From positions 124,001 to 188,000 of the forward strand of contig NZ_BAABFA010000005.1 of assembly GCF_039540515.1 (NCBI RefSeq): a stretch of DNA of 64,000 nt, read 5' to 3'. Below are positions 8,802-16,317 of the stretch, in pieces; the first letter of the stretch is position 1, and every line of letters begins with the position of its first letter. Origin of the DNA: Nemorincola caseinilytica. GTDB taxonomy: Bacteria; Bacteroidota; Bacteroidia; Chitinophagales; Chitinophagaceae. A program made the position numbers and the translations under genes. The notes under the pieces were generated by a model. That model saw only the letters and a list, made by a program, of their open reading frames with translations, was not told the DNA's origin and did not search any database.

Positions 8802-9857
8802 ATGCGTAGCCGAATAGAAACCCGTATAGCTGCCCTTATGCTGGGCTGCTTCATGCTCACCGCCTGCGATACAGAGGCAGCCAGGAAAAAGGTGTCGGCC
8901 GCACCTGCTGCAAAAAAAGATACCGTAGTTGCCGCACCTCCTGCTGCTGCACCGGAGCCGCCTCCCCCTCCCACGCTGGATACCGCCACATACAATGCAC
9001 TGACACTGCATATGGTGCACGATTCGGCATCGGCGAAATGGCCCGTGAAGACCGGCTATCCGCTGCCGGGAGCATTGCTGCCGTTTCACCGCATAGTGGC
9101 CTACTATGGTAACTTTTACTCTACCCGCATGGGCATACTGGGCGAGATAGAGCCCGAAAGCATGCTGAAAAAACTACAGGGCGAGGTAGCGAAATGGCAG
9201 GAGGCCGATAGCTCTGTAAAGGTGATACCTGCATTGCACTATATAGTGGTATCGGCACAGGGGCAGCCGGGCAAGGCCGGTATGTACAGGCTGCGCATGC
9301 CCTTTACCCAGATAGACAAAACGCTGGAACTGGCCGCCAAGATAAATGCCATAGTGTTCCTGGATATACAGGTGGGCCTGAGCACTCTGCAGAAAGAGAT
9401 ACCCGAGCTGGAGCGGTACCTGGCATTGCCGAACGTGCACCTGGCAGTAGACCCGGAGTTCTCTATGAAGACAGGCAAGGTGCCGGGCAGTGTGATAGGC
9501 ACCTTTGATGCAGCCGACCTGAACTATGCATCGGAATACCTGGCAGAGTTGGTGAAGAAGAACGACCTACCACCTAAGATACTGGTGGTACACCGCTTTA
9601 CGAAAGGCATGGTGACCAACTACAAGAACATAGCCCTGCGCCCCGAGGTACAGATAGTGATGGATATGGACGGCTGGGGCTTCCCGGCAAAGAAGGTGAA
9701 CTCTTACAAGCTGGCCGTGAGCAGCGAGCCGGTGCAGTTCACAGGCTTCAAGCTGTTCTACAAGAACGATATAAAGACACCACCGTGGAATACCATCATG
9801 TCTCCGAAAGATGTGCTGAAACTATACCCAAAGCCCATGTACATACAGTACCAGTAA
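8802..9857 (+). CDS. Putative lipoprotein with TIM-barrel-like domain
   Basis: The 351-residue product has a lipobox (LTAC, Cys at about residue 22). A Pro/Ala-rich linker of about 45 residues with PPAAAPEPPPPP follows. From about residue 85 there is a conserved domain: FHRIVAYYGN, then IPALHYIVVS, NAIVFLDIQVG, VHLAVDPEFSM, PPKILVVHRFT and VQIVMDMDGWG. The alternating strand pattern with acidic residues at strand ends suggests a TIM-barrel hydrolase-like fold, but I cannot name a substrate. I chose the ATG at 8802 rather than 8709 because it places the lipobox correctly. It follows the gene at 8025 by 108 bp on the same strand and ends at a strong palindromic terminator. Confidence 0.75.
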   Translation: MRSRIETRIAALMLGCFMLTACDTEAARKKVSAAPAAKKDTVVAAPPAAAPEPPPPPTLDTATYNALTLHMVHDSASAKWPVKTGYPLPGALLPFHRIVAYYGNFYSTRMGILGEIEPESMLKKLQGEVAKWQEADSSVKVIPALHYIVVSAQGQPGKAGMYRLRMPFTQIDKTLELAAKINAIVFLDIQVGLSTLQKEIPELERYLALPNVHLAVDPEFSMKTGKVPGSVIGTFDAADLNYASEYLAELVKKNDLPPKILVVHRFTKGMVTNYKNIALRPEVQIVMDMDGWGFPAKKVNSYKLAVSSEPVQFTGFKLFYKNDIKTPPWNTIMSPKDVLKLYPKPMYIQYQ

Positions 9858-9885
9858 AGGTTTTTCGACAGTATATATAAGAACG

Positions 9886-9913
9886 ATAAAAGCGCCCCAT
9901 GGGGCGCTTTTAT
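9886..9913. terminator. 28-nt perfect palindrome, bidirectional terminator
   Basis: A GCGCCCC/GGGGCGC core is flanked by ATAAAA and TTTTAT, centred at 9899/9900. It lies between the convergent lipoprotein gene and the DUF4402 gene. Confidence 0.9.
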
Positions 9914-9943
9914 GATAGGCTTTAATAGGCACTACAATGTATA

Positions 9944-10468
9944 TTAGTTGTAGTTCACCGTTACGGGAACACCAGTTGCATTAGTATAAAGACCAGAAGC
10001 CTGACCGGCAGCTACGTTCAGGGTAGCGCCTACGTTCAGGGTCTCGGTACCGCCTGCGCTCAGGGTACCTGTGGCAGAAGGTGAGCTGGTAAAGTTGTCA
10101 ACGGTCATGTTGTGTGAAGAACCATCAGTGATAACACATGATACCGGCAGTGTTATTGCATAAGTGTAACCACCCTGGCCCGATACTGTGAAGCTGGCAG
10201 CAGCTACAGTACCTGTAGTAGCAGGAAGGGTAACACCACCTGCACCACCTGTGGTACGGGTACCTGCAGGAGCCAGAACGGCAGTACCTGCTATGGTTGC
10301 GGACACGGCCACATTACCGAAGTTCATGTCTACTGTCTTAACGATAGATATGGGAGTGATGATGTTAGCAGATGCAGAAGCAGTTGCAGTGGCCTGTGCG
10401 AAAGAGCTGTTAGAGAAAGAAACCAGGGCAACAGTAGCGAGAGCGAGAGACTTGAAGATGTTTTTCAT
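9944..10468 (-). CDS. DUF4402 domain-containing secreted protein
   Basis: This 174-residue protein has a signal peptide (about 24 residues, ending SSFAQ). The mature part begins ATATASASANI, then carries ITPISIVKTVDMNFGN, the usual opening of DUF4402 proteins, and ends in a beta-strand GVPVTVNYN. The composition is rich in Ala, Thr, Gly and Val and contains a single Cys. DUF4402 proteins are small secreted or surface proteins of unknown function, sometimes likened to pilin or fimbrial subunits. The start at 10468 puts MKNIFKSLAL at the N terminus; the longer frame to 10543 adds a stretch without a signal. It is monocistronic, converging on a terminator shared with the lipoprotein gene. Confidence 0.85.
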   Translation of the reverse strand: MKNIFKSLALATVALVSFSNSSFAQATATASASANIITPISIVKTVDMNFGNVAVSATIAGTAVLAPAGTRTTGGAGGVTLPATTGTVAAASFTVSGQGGYTYAITLPVSCVITDGSSHNMTVDNFTSSPSATGTLSAGGTETLNVGATLNVAAGQASGLYTNATGVPVTVNYN

Positions 10469-10634
10469 TGTAGTTCGTTTTAGTTTGTTAGTTGTTTTGT
10501 TTGACAGGTATATAACCAACGCTGTGCCAGAAACATAAAACACTGAAAATCAAATGATTGAATTTTTGTGCAGTGTGCCAGTCGTCCATTTGGTGGAGAT
10601 ATTTTCCAAAAATGAGACATTGGTGGTCGCTGGC

Positions 10635-10666
10635 TTTGAACTCAAGGGTAGAATACCGTACTTTCG
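10635..10666 (+). promoter_or_regulatory. Predicted promoter for the amidohydrolase gene
   Basis: TTTG at 10635-10638 (the -33 element) is followed after 20 bp by TACTTTCG at 10659-10666, one mismatch from TAnnTTTG. The start codon lies 18 bp further on. Confidence 0.45.
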
Positions 10667-10684
10667 GGGTATATATCTCTTTTT

Positions 10685-12373
10685 ATGCTCAAACGATACG
10701 CTGCCACATTCTTACTGCCTTTCTTTTTCGCATCCTGCAGGCAACAGCAGGCGGCAGATCTCATCATTTACAATGGGGTAGTATATACCGTAGATAGCGC
10801 TTTTACCATGGCAGAGGCCATAGCGGTAAAAGATGGCGATATAGTGGCCGTAGGCACCAGCAAGGATATACAGGAAAGATACAAGGCCACAGAAATGGTA
10901 GATGCCCATGGGCAGGCCGTGTACCCGGGGCTTATAGATGCCCATGCGCATTTCCTGGGTTATGGCAGGTCGCGGTACGAGGTGGGACTGTATGAATGCA
11001 CCAACTGGGCCGCTGCCATAGAGAAGGTAAAAGCATATGCTGCGCGCGATACAAAGGTGCTGTGGATAAGAGGCCGTGGATGGGACCAGAACCTGTATCC
11101 CGGCAAGGAGTATCCCGATAATAAAGAACTGAACGAGCTTTTCCCCGACAGGCCGGTACTGCTGGACCGTATAGATGGCCATGCGGCCATAGCCAATGCC
11201 AAAGCGCTGGAGCTGGCTGGCATAACGGCTGATACCAAACTGACAGGCGGTAAGGTAGAGGTAAAGAACGGAAAGCCTACAGGCCTGCTGATAGACAATG
11301 TCGTGGACCTGGTGGCACGGATAGTACCCAAACCTACAAGGGCAGAGCATGAGCAATGGCTAGGGACGGCCGAGGCAGACTGTTATGCGCTGGGTGTGAC
11401 CACTGTGGCCGACTGCGGCCTGCCGTACGAAGATGTGATGATGATAGACTCGCTGCAGCGTGAGGGGAAGCTGAACATGAACCTGTATGTGATGCTGAGC
11501 GATGATGGCAGCACTTACAAAAAATATATGCAGTGGCGCGCTACCGCCCTGGCAGGCAACGATGCCGATGCCAGGAAACACTTTGCAGGCGAAGGCCCTT
11601 ATAAAACGTCAAAGATGTATGTGAGAGGGGTAAAGGCCTATGCCGATGGTGCGCTGGGAAGCCGTGGCGCCTGCCTGCTGAAACACTATGCCGACAAGCC
11701 GGGCTGGGGTGGCTTCCTGCTGAGCCCGCCGGAACATTTCGATTCGCTGGCGCAGATGCTGGTAGGTACCGATATGCAGCTATGCACACATGCCATAGGC
11801 GATAGCGGCAACCGTATGGCGCTGCATATATACAAGCGTCACCTGCAGGGCAGGAACGACAAGCGCTGGCGCATAGAGCACGCACAGGTGGTAGACCCTG
11901 CAGATATAGATATGTTCGGCGAATGCTCGGTGGTACCATCGGTGCAGCCTACACATGCCACCAGCGATATGTACTGGGCCGGCGACCGTCTGGGCGCAGA
12001 CCGCATAAGGACCGCCTATGCTTACAAGCAGCTGCTGCAGCAGAATGGGTGGCTACCGCTGGGTACCGATTTCCCGGTAGAGGAGATATCACCCTTCAGG
12101 ACCTTTCTGGCAGCTACGGCGCGTGTAGATGCCAAAGGGTATCCCGAGGGAGGTTTTCAGCCACAGGAAGCACTGAGCCGCGAGGAGGCACTACGCGGCA
12201 TGACCATATGGGCCGCAAAGGGCTGTTTTATGGAAAATGAAGTGGGCAGCATAGAAGTAGGAAAGAAGGCCGACCTGGTGATAATGGATAAAGATCTGAT
12301 GAAAGCTGCCCCGGGCGATGTACTAAAGACAAAGGTAGTAGCTACCTATGCGCGGGGCAGGAAGATGAAGTAG
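10685..12373 (+). CDS. Lipoprotein amidohydrolase (YtcJ-like, metal-dependent)
   Basis: This 562-residue protein has a lipoprotein signal (FFFASC, Cys at about 18) and an amidohydrolase superfamily fold. LIIYNGVVYTVD begins the N-terminal beta domain. PGLIDAHAHFLG carries the HxH metal ligands at about 80-90. Later motifs are CTHAIGDSGNR, WRIEHAQVV, LGTDFPVE (metal-ligand Asp) and GSIEVGKKADLVIMD. The group includes N-substituted formamide deformylases and many periplasmic YtcJ-like hydrolases of C-N bonds; substrate unknown. Length fits the family (about 540-570). It has its own predicted promoter and no close partner on the same strand. Confidence 0.92.
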   Translation: MLKRYAATFLLPFFFASCRQQQAADLIIYNGVVYTVDSAFTMAEAIAVKDGDIVAVGTSKDIQERYKATEMVDAHGQAVYPGLIDAHAHFLGYGRSRYEVGLYECTNWAAAIEKVKAYAARDTKVLWIRGRGWDQNLYPGKEYPDNKELNELFPDRPVLLDRIDGHAAIANAKALELAGITADTKLTGGKVEVKNGKPTGLLIDNVVDLVARIVPKPTRAEHEQWLGTAEADCYALGVTTVADCGLPYEDVMMIDSLQREGKLNMNLYVMLSDDGSTYKKYMQWRATALAGNDADARKHFAGEGPYKTSKMYVRGVKAYADGALGSRGACLLKHYADKPGWGGFLLSPPEHFDSLAQMLVGTDMQLCTHAIGDSGNRMALHIYKRHLQGRNDKRWRIEHAQVVDPADIDMFGECSVVPSVQPTHATSDMYWAGDRLGADRIRTAYAYKQLLQQNGWLPLGTDFPVEEISPFRTFLAATARVDAKGYPEGGFQPQEALSREEALRGMTIWAAKGCFMENEVGSIEVGKKADLVIMDKDLMKAAPGDVLKTKVVATYARGRKMK

Positions 12374-12385
12374 CCCCCAAAGAGA

Positions 12386-12430
12386 ACCGGTACCTCAGGC
12401 GCTGATATTCTCAGCATCTTCGGTACCGGT
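12386..12430 (+). other. Branched inverted repeat after the amidohydrolase gene
   Basis: Nine-base arms ACCGGTACC and GGTACCGGT enclose a second short stem (GCTGA/TCAGC). No T-tract follows, so it may be a processing or weak termination structure rather than a classical terminator. Confidence 0.4.
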
Positions 12431-12509
12431 ATGAGCCGTATGGCCCGGATGGTAAGGATACGGTAAAGTATCGGTTCCGTGGCTTTATCGCATGTCCATT
12501 ATGAACACC

Positions 12510-12785
12510 TTATGCCTTTGACGGAAGCTTGCTTACCTGGTCCACATGGTTCTTGCCTTTCTGGTATAGCATGTTAGAGACCTCTTCTTTGGCCGCCTGG
12601 AACTTTGTTGTAAGTCCGTTCACAAGCTCATCGAATTTGTCTTTCATGCCGTCCATTGCATCATCTCTTTTGCGAGCGATCTTTTTGCGTGTTTCAGATC
12701 CTTTGTCGGGTGCGAACAATACACCGAGCAGCGCTCCGGCGGCAAGGCCCGCCAGTATGCCTGCTACTGCTTTTCCTGTGGTCAT
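12510..12785 (-). CDS. YtxH domain-containing protein
   Basis: This 91-residue protein has an N-terminal glycine/alanine-rich membrane segment (about 5-25, AGILAGLAAGALLGVLFAP). The YtxH hallmark FAPDKGSETRKKI follows, and then an amphipathic helix rich in Lys, Asp and Glu. YtxH proteins in Firmicutes and Bacteroidota are general-stress or envelope-associated; the molecular role is unknown. It is the last gene of a same-strand run of lipoprotein, barrel, 51-residue membrane protein and YtxH, with 45 bp to the preceding small gene, so probably in the same operon. Confidence 0.88.
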   Translation of the reverse strand: MTTGKAVAGILAGLAAGALLGVLFAPDKGSETRKKIARKRDDAMDGMKDKFDELVNGLTTKFQAAKEEVSNMLYQKGKNHVDQVSKLPSKA

Positions 12786-12830
12786 AGCTATTGGTTTTGA
12801 GGGTTAAAAATGTTTTACTTTTTAGTGTCT

Positions 12831-12986
12831 TTATACGGGCCTGTTGCCCCTTATTATCCTTAGTAGCACAGCGATAATGGCAATGACCAGTAGTATGTGG
12901 ATGATGCCACCGGTACCATATCCGAGGAAGCCTATGGCCCATATGAGTACCAGTATCACTGCGATACCATAAAGCAGACCGTTCAT
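12831..12986 (-). CDS. lmo0937-type small membrane protein
   Basis: This 51-residue gene was found by reading the gap. It starts MNGLLYGIAVILVLIWAIGF, then LGYGTGGIIH, and ends in a second hydrophobic stretch closed by LLRIIRGNRPV. Two short transmembrane helices around a GTGGIIH turn match the lmo0937 family of about 50-residue membrane proteins. These are widespread in Bacteroidota and often sit beside YtxH genes. Start ATG is at 12984-12986 and stop TAA at 12831-12833. It lies between YtxH (45 bp) and the barrel protein (61 bp) on the same strand. Function unknown; a stress role is inferred from company only. Confidence 0.8.
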   Translation of the reverse strand: MNGLLYGIAVILVLIWAIGFLGYGTGGIIHILLVIAIIAVLLRIIRGNRPV

Positions 12987-13047
12987 AGTTGTGAGGTTTA
13001 GAAGTGATAGAATAGGTTGTTGTCCGTTATAACTTTTACTGCGTGCA

Positions 13048-13689
13048 TCAGAACTGGTAACCCAGCGTCAGCTGCAGCCATTGGTTCTTATACCTGGGCG
13101 TAGATGACGAGCCATCGCCATTGTTCTGCTGCAGGTCCCAGCCTGCGCGTGCACCAATGACCATAGGTGCGACCACAACATCGCCACCGAACATCAGGCC
13201 CAGCCTGTTGCGACGTATGTTGTCGTTCTCGAATTCCTGCTCACGCTCCAGCGCTGTGTTCTCCCATACGAATACATTGCGCTGGCTCAGCAGGTACGAG
13301 TATACCGGGCCTCCCAGTATGGTAATGAATTCTACAGGTTTGAACTGTATGAGCACCGGCACATCTATATGCGATGTAGTACGTGTGAGCGTGTATTTGG
13401 AATTCAGTATCACATCTGTGGCCTTGAACCCCTTTTGCGAGAAGAGGAGCTCGGGCTGTACACCCAGGTATTTGCCTATGGGTATGCCCAGGTAACCACC
13501 ACCTACAAAGCCAACTTTAGGGTCGGCCCTGAAGCTTTGTCCCTGTTCGTCCCATACGTTCGATCCATTGATACCGGCCTTCAGGCCGAATACGAGATCT
13601 GTACGGGTATCAGGTACCACCACCTGTGCTGTCGCCTGCTGCATGCAGAGTGTCAGCAAAAGCAATGGGATGAATGATAGCTTTTTCAT
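13048..13689 (-). CDS. Outer-membrane beta-barrel (PorT-like/porin family) protein
   Basis: This 213-residue protein has a signal peptide (about 22 residues, ending ATAQ). The body is a run of amphipathic strands: GLKAGINGSNVW, VGFVGGGYLGI, LGVQPELLFSQKG, HIDVPVLIQFKP, then a final strand LQLTLGYQF with terminal Phe, as expected for an outer-membrane barrel. Its size suggests an eight-strand barrel of the OMP_b-brl_2 type. LGVQPELLFSQKGF is a typical motif of that family. The ATG at 13689 is chosen because it directly precedes the signal peptide. It sits 48 bp downstream of the coiled-coil lipoprotein gene, so the two envelope proteins are probably co-expressed. Confidence 0.85.
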   Translation of the reverse strand: MKKLSFIPLLLLTLCMQQATAQVVVPDTRTDLVFGLKAGINGSNVWDEQGQSFRADPKVGFVGGGYLGIPIGKYLGVQPELLFSQKGFKATDVILNSKYTLTRTTSHIDVPVLIQFKPVEFITILGGPVYSYLLSQRNVFVWENTALEREQEFENDNIRRNRLGLMFGGDVVVAPMVIGARAGWDLQQNNGDGSSSTPRYKNQWLQLTLGYQF

Positions 13690-13737
13690 GACATAGGTTT
13701 TAGTAGTGAAAGGATGGGTACTGGTAGTGAACAATGC

Positions 13738-14190
13738 TTATTTCACATTGTTCTTGCCGAGGTCCGACAGGGCCTGGCCCAGGTTGTCCATATCACGGTT
13801 GAACTCTGTTTTGAAGTTCTCCCATTTGTCCTTACCATCGGCCTTGTAGTCGCTCATGCGGGCCTTCAGTTCCCTGTTCTTTTCTTCCAGGGCCGCTACT
13901 TTTTGCCTGTATTCTTCCCTGGCCTCTTTGCGTTGCTTGTCTACATTGGCTTTCAGCTCGTCTATAGTACGGTTATTGGCCTCAGAGCGATCTACCATAG
14001 TGCGGCGATATTCCTCTATCTCGGCCTCATACTCGGCATTTGCCTTGTTCAGGTCGTTCTGTGCTTCTGCTACGTTCTCCTGTGCGTCTTTTACATCTTC
14101 CCTTGCGCGGTCCTCGCTCGATCCGCAGCCTGTGGCCATAAAGCCTGAGATGATAAGTGCGCCTGCGATTGCAATGATGTTGCTTCTCAT
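13738..14190 (-). CDS. Coiled-coil lipoprotein
   Basis: This 150-residue protein has a lipobox (MATGC, Cys at about 22). A short GSSEDR linker follows, and then almost uninterrupted charged heptad-like sequence (about 28-125) rich in Glu, Lys, Arg, Ala and Asp. Examples are EDVKDAQENVAEAQNDLNKA and AALEEKNRELKARMSDYK. It is probably a periplasmic elongated coiled coil anchored in a membrane, as in Lpp-like or YtxH-associated stress proteins; no named family is certain. The start at 14190 gives a normal lipoprotein signal, whereas the frame upstream to 14259 does not. A perfect 19-bp hairpin sits 81 bp upstream, between it and the AraC gene. Confidence 0.75.
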   Translation of the reverse strand: MRSNIIAIAGALIISGFMATGCGSSEDRAREDVKDAQENVAEAQNDLNKANAEYEAEIEEYRRTMVDRSEANNRTIDELKANVDKQRKEAREEYRQKVAALEEKNRELKARMSDYKADGKDKWENFKTEFNRDMDNLGQALSDLGKNNVK

Positions 14191-14270
14191 AGTGTGTGGG
14201 TTTTTTATTGTGAAAAAATAATGTTTCTCGTAAGTAGCATACCCTGTAATAAGGCACATGGGTATCGGAT

Positions 14271-14313
14271 GTGTGAGGTATATGCCAGGGGTCGCCTGGC
14301 ATATACCTCACAC
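14271..14313. other. Perfect 19-bp inverted repeat between AraC and lipoprotein genes
   Basis: The arms 14271-14289 and 14295-14313 are exact reverse complements around a 5-nt loop (GGTCG). It is not followed by a T-tract on the minus strand, where both flanking genes lie. It could stop AraC transcription, protect an mRNA end or act as a regulator site. Confidence 0.7.
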
Positions 14314-14418
14314 AAAATTACTTGGGTACTTAAGGGTAACTGTTATAAGCTTGGGGACCTGGCTTATATAAATCACATGTACTAACTATGGCGCCGCTAC
14401 ATGTGTTCACTGGCCGTA

Positions 14419-14979
14419 TCAGATGTCCTCTAGCGCGATGCGCTTTTCGCTCATTTGGTGTTTGTAGTCGCTGGGAGTATGGCCTGTCACCTTCTTGAAC
14501 TGGCTGGACAGGTGCGCTACACTACTATAATTTAGTTTGTACGAGATCTCGGTAAGGTTCATGTCGCCGTACAGCAACAGTTCTTTTACCTTTTCGATCT
14601 TGTGCTTGATAATGTACTGCTGGATGGTGATACCCTTCACAGAAGAGAACGTATTGGCAAGATAGGTGTAATCCAGGCCTATAGCGTCGCTGATGTAGTA
14701 CGAATAGTTTACGGCAGGCAATTCCTCCAGGCTATGGATCATCTTGATGATGACGTTCTTGATCTTCTCTATCAGTATCTCCTTTCTGTCTTCCTGCAAC
14801 TCCAATCCCGAGTTGTGCAGGTCTTCTTTTAACTTTGCTCTCTGTGTGTCTGTTATGTCTGGAACTCCTTCCACTACTCCTAGCTCAACTGCAGAATAAT
14901 GCAGTCCTAATTTCTTGAGCACATCTTCAACAACCATTTTACACCGGAGGCAGACCATATTTTTGATGTACAGTCTCAT
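14419..14979 (-). CDS. AraC-family regulator with N-terminal HMA-like metal-binding domain
   Basis: This 186-residue protein has two parts. Residues 1-60 start RLYIKNMVCLRCKMVVEDVL, with M-x-C-x-x-C (Cys10, Cys13) as in heavy-metal-associated (HMA) domains, and continue in an HMA-like beta/alpha pattern. Residues of about 75-175 form an AraC/XylS DNA-binding domain: two helix-turn-helices, including LTEISYKLNYSSVAHLSSQF and KKVTGHTPSDYK. There is no sugar-binding cupin. A metal- or redox-sensing regulator is inferred. It lies upstream of the lipoprotein, barrel, 51-residue protein and YtxH genes on the same strand, a plausible target operon, separated from them by a strong hairpin. A 508-bp AT-rich region lies upstream. 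Confidence 0.82.
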   Translation of the reverse strand: MRLYIKNMVCLRCKMVVEDVLKKLGLHYSAVELGVVEGVPDITDTQRAKLKEDLHNSGLELQEDRKEILIEKIKNVIIKMIHSLEELPAVNYSYYISDAIGLDYTYLANTFSSVKGITIQQYIIKHKIEKVKELLLYGDMNLTEISYKLNYSSVAHLSSQFKKVTGHTPSDYKHQMSEKRIALEDI

Positions 14980-15487
14980 AACGGTTCGAGTTTAAGTGAT
15001 TAGCGATGAATTTTTCTGTTTTGAGTGCCTTAAAATTTTGGGTGCTACTTTAATTCCCTTGCGTTTACTTCGATCGTGATAGTTTTCTTTGAATGGTTTA
15101 AAATGTGGTTTTAATAGGTTTAAAAATATAGTTGATACGGCGCCGATAGGGTATTGACAACCTCCAAATAACAGCTGTTCCGGATGTGTTGTTGACATAA
15201 ATTTACAACATCATTCGTTAATTAGTTACTAACGAAAGAGTGCTTTGCGTTAAAAAAATGATAAGGCGGCAGTCCTATTTTGATGGTGCATGCCCCAAGT
15301 GATTATCGATCAATAAGAACGGCAATAGTGTAGAAACCCCCAAAAGGGACAAAAATTTTGTAAAAAAGTTGAAAAAATATACAAATTGGCCTGTTTCGGC
15401 GGAAATTTCTTGCGAGATACGAATTTTACAATGTTGTATATGATGTGATCTAAGGGCTATACGTCACTCAAGTGCAGAGCCGCTCGT
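14980..15487. other. AT-rich intergenic region without a convincing gene
   Basis: This 508-bp stretch is clearly richer in A and T than its neighbours, with A-tracts around 15250-15390. A 68-codon minus-strand frame at 14992-15198 has no recognisable motif and low-complexity AT-driven composition. I see no tRNA, no strong hairpin and no TAnnTTTG box. It probably holds the control region of the AraC gene and the 3' end of the yhhQ transcript. Confidence 0.5.
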
Positions 15488-16270
15488 TCATTCGCCCTTG
15501 GTCATGGCTGCGGCCTTCATTTCGCGGGCCGTGTCATGACCCAGGTAATTGTCTATGATGCGCTCTACAAGGTATATGATGGGCGTGAGCAGCAGCGCCA
15601 CGGCAAACTTGTAAGAATAGCTGATGAGGCATAGGGCCATTACACGCGGAAAACTCCAGCCACGGCCTATCTGGAACGCTATGAAGAGCACTACGAAACT
15701 ATCTACGAACTGCGATACCACTGTAGAGCCTGTAGCACGCAGCCATACCTTTTTCTCCCCGGTATATTGCTTGATCTTGTGAAACACCCATACATCTACC
15801 AACTGGCTAATGAGGAAAGCCATAAGGCTGCCTACTATTATCCACATACCCTGGCCGAAGATGCCACTGAATGCGGCCTGCATATCGGGTATGCCGCTAT
15901 CCTTCTGGCTGGTGACCCAAAAGGAGGTATCGGAAGGGGTATTGATGGCCGCATAGAAACAGAAGAAAGCATAGCTGATAAGCACCACGGCTATATAAGA
16001 TATGCGCCTGACGGCCTTCTGGCCGAAGTATTCGTTCACTATATCGGTCATGATGAACTCGAGCGGCCATAGCAGTACACCGCAGGAAAGGGTATATGTA
16101 AGGCCCGATTCGCCAAGCAGGGTGAAAGGCTGTGGCTCCATGCCGAACACTTTCTCCAGAGAGAGCAGTTTGCCGCCTATACACTCTGCTATGAGGGCGT
16201 TCGCAACAAAGAACGAGGCCAGTGCCACAAATAGTTTGGTGGGCTTGTCGCTAAGTATCTTATGGACCAT
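15488..16270 (-). CDS. yhhQ: Queuosine precursor transporter (YhhQ/VUT family)
   Basis: This 260-residue protein has about six transmembrane helices. It carries YhhQ-family landmarks: FFVANALIAECIGGKL, LLWPLEFIMTDIVNEYFG (MTDIVNEYFG is very characteristic), GIFGQGMWIIVGSLMAFLISQLVDVWVFHKIK and SQFVDSFVVLFIAF. The family imports preQ0/preQ1 for queuosine tRNA modification. The ATG at 16270 is chosen because it opens the conserved part; the frame further upstream overlaps the pseudouridine synthase gene. It lies 47 bp downstream of the RluD-like gene, another RNA-modification gene, on the same strand. Confidence 0.92.
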   Translation of the reverse strand: MVHKILSDKPTKLFVALASFFVANALIAECIGGKLLSLEKVFGMEPQPFTLLGESGLTYTLSCGVLLWPLEFIMTDIVNEYFGQKAVRRISYIAVVLISYAFFCFYAAINTPSDTSFWVTSQKDSGIPDMQAAFSGIFGQGMWIIVGSLMAFLISQLVDVWVFHKIKQYTGEKKVWLRATGSTVVSQFVDSFVVLFIAFQIGRGWSFPRVMALCLISYSYKFAVALLLTPIIYLVERIIDNYLGHDTAREMKAAAMTKGE

Positions 16271-16317
16271 TCTTCTAAGATAAAGAAGTATTACGGAAAG
16301 AAGAGAAAGGAGTTGTA

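Noticed and set aside
12374..12509. Insertion-sequence end suggested by the GGTACC inverted repeat
   Set aside because: No transposase, no target duplication and no second copy in the window.
14992..15198. 68-codon minus-strand frame
   Set aside because: Lies in an AT-rich intergenic region, with no motif and composition unlike neighbouring genes.
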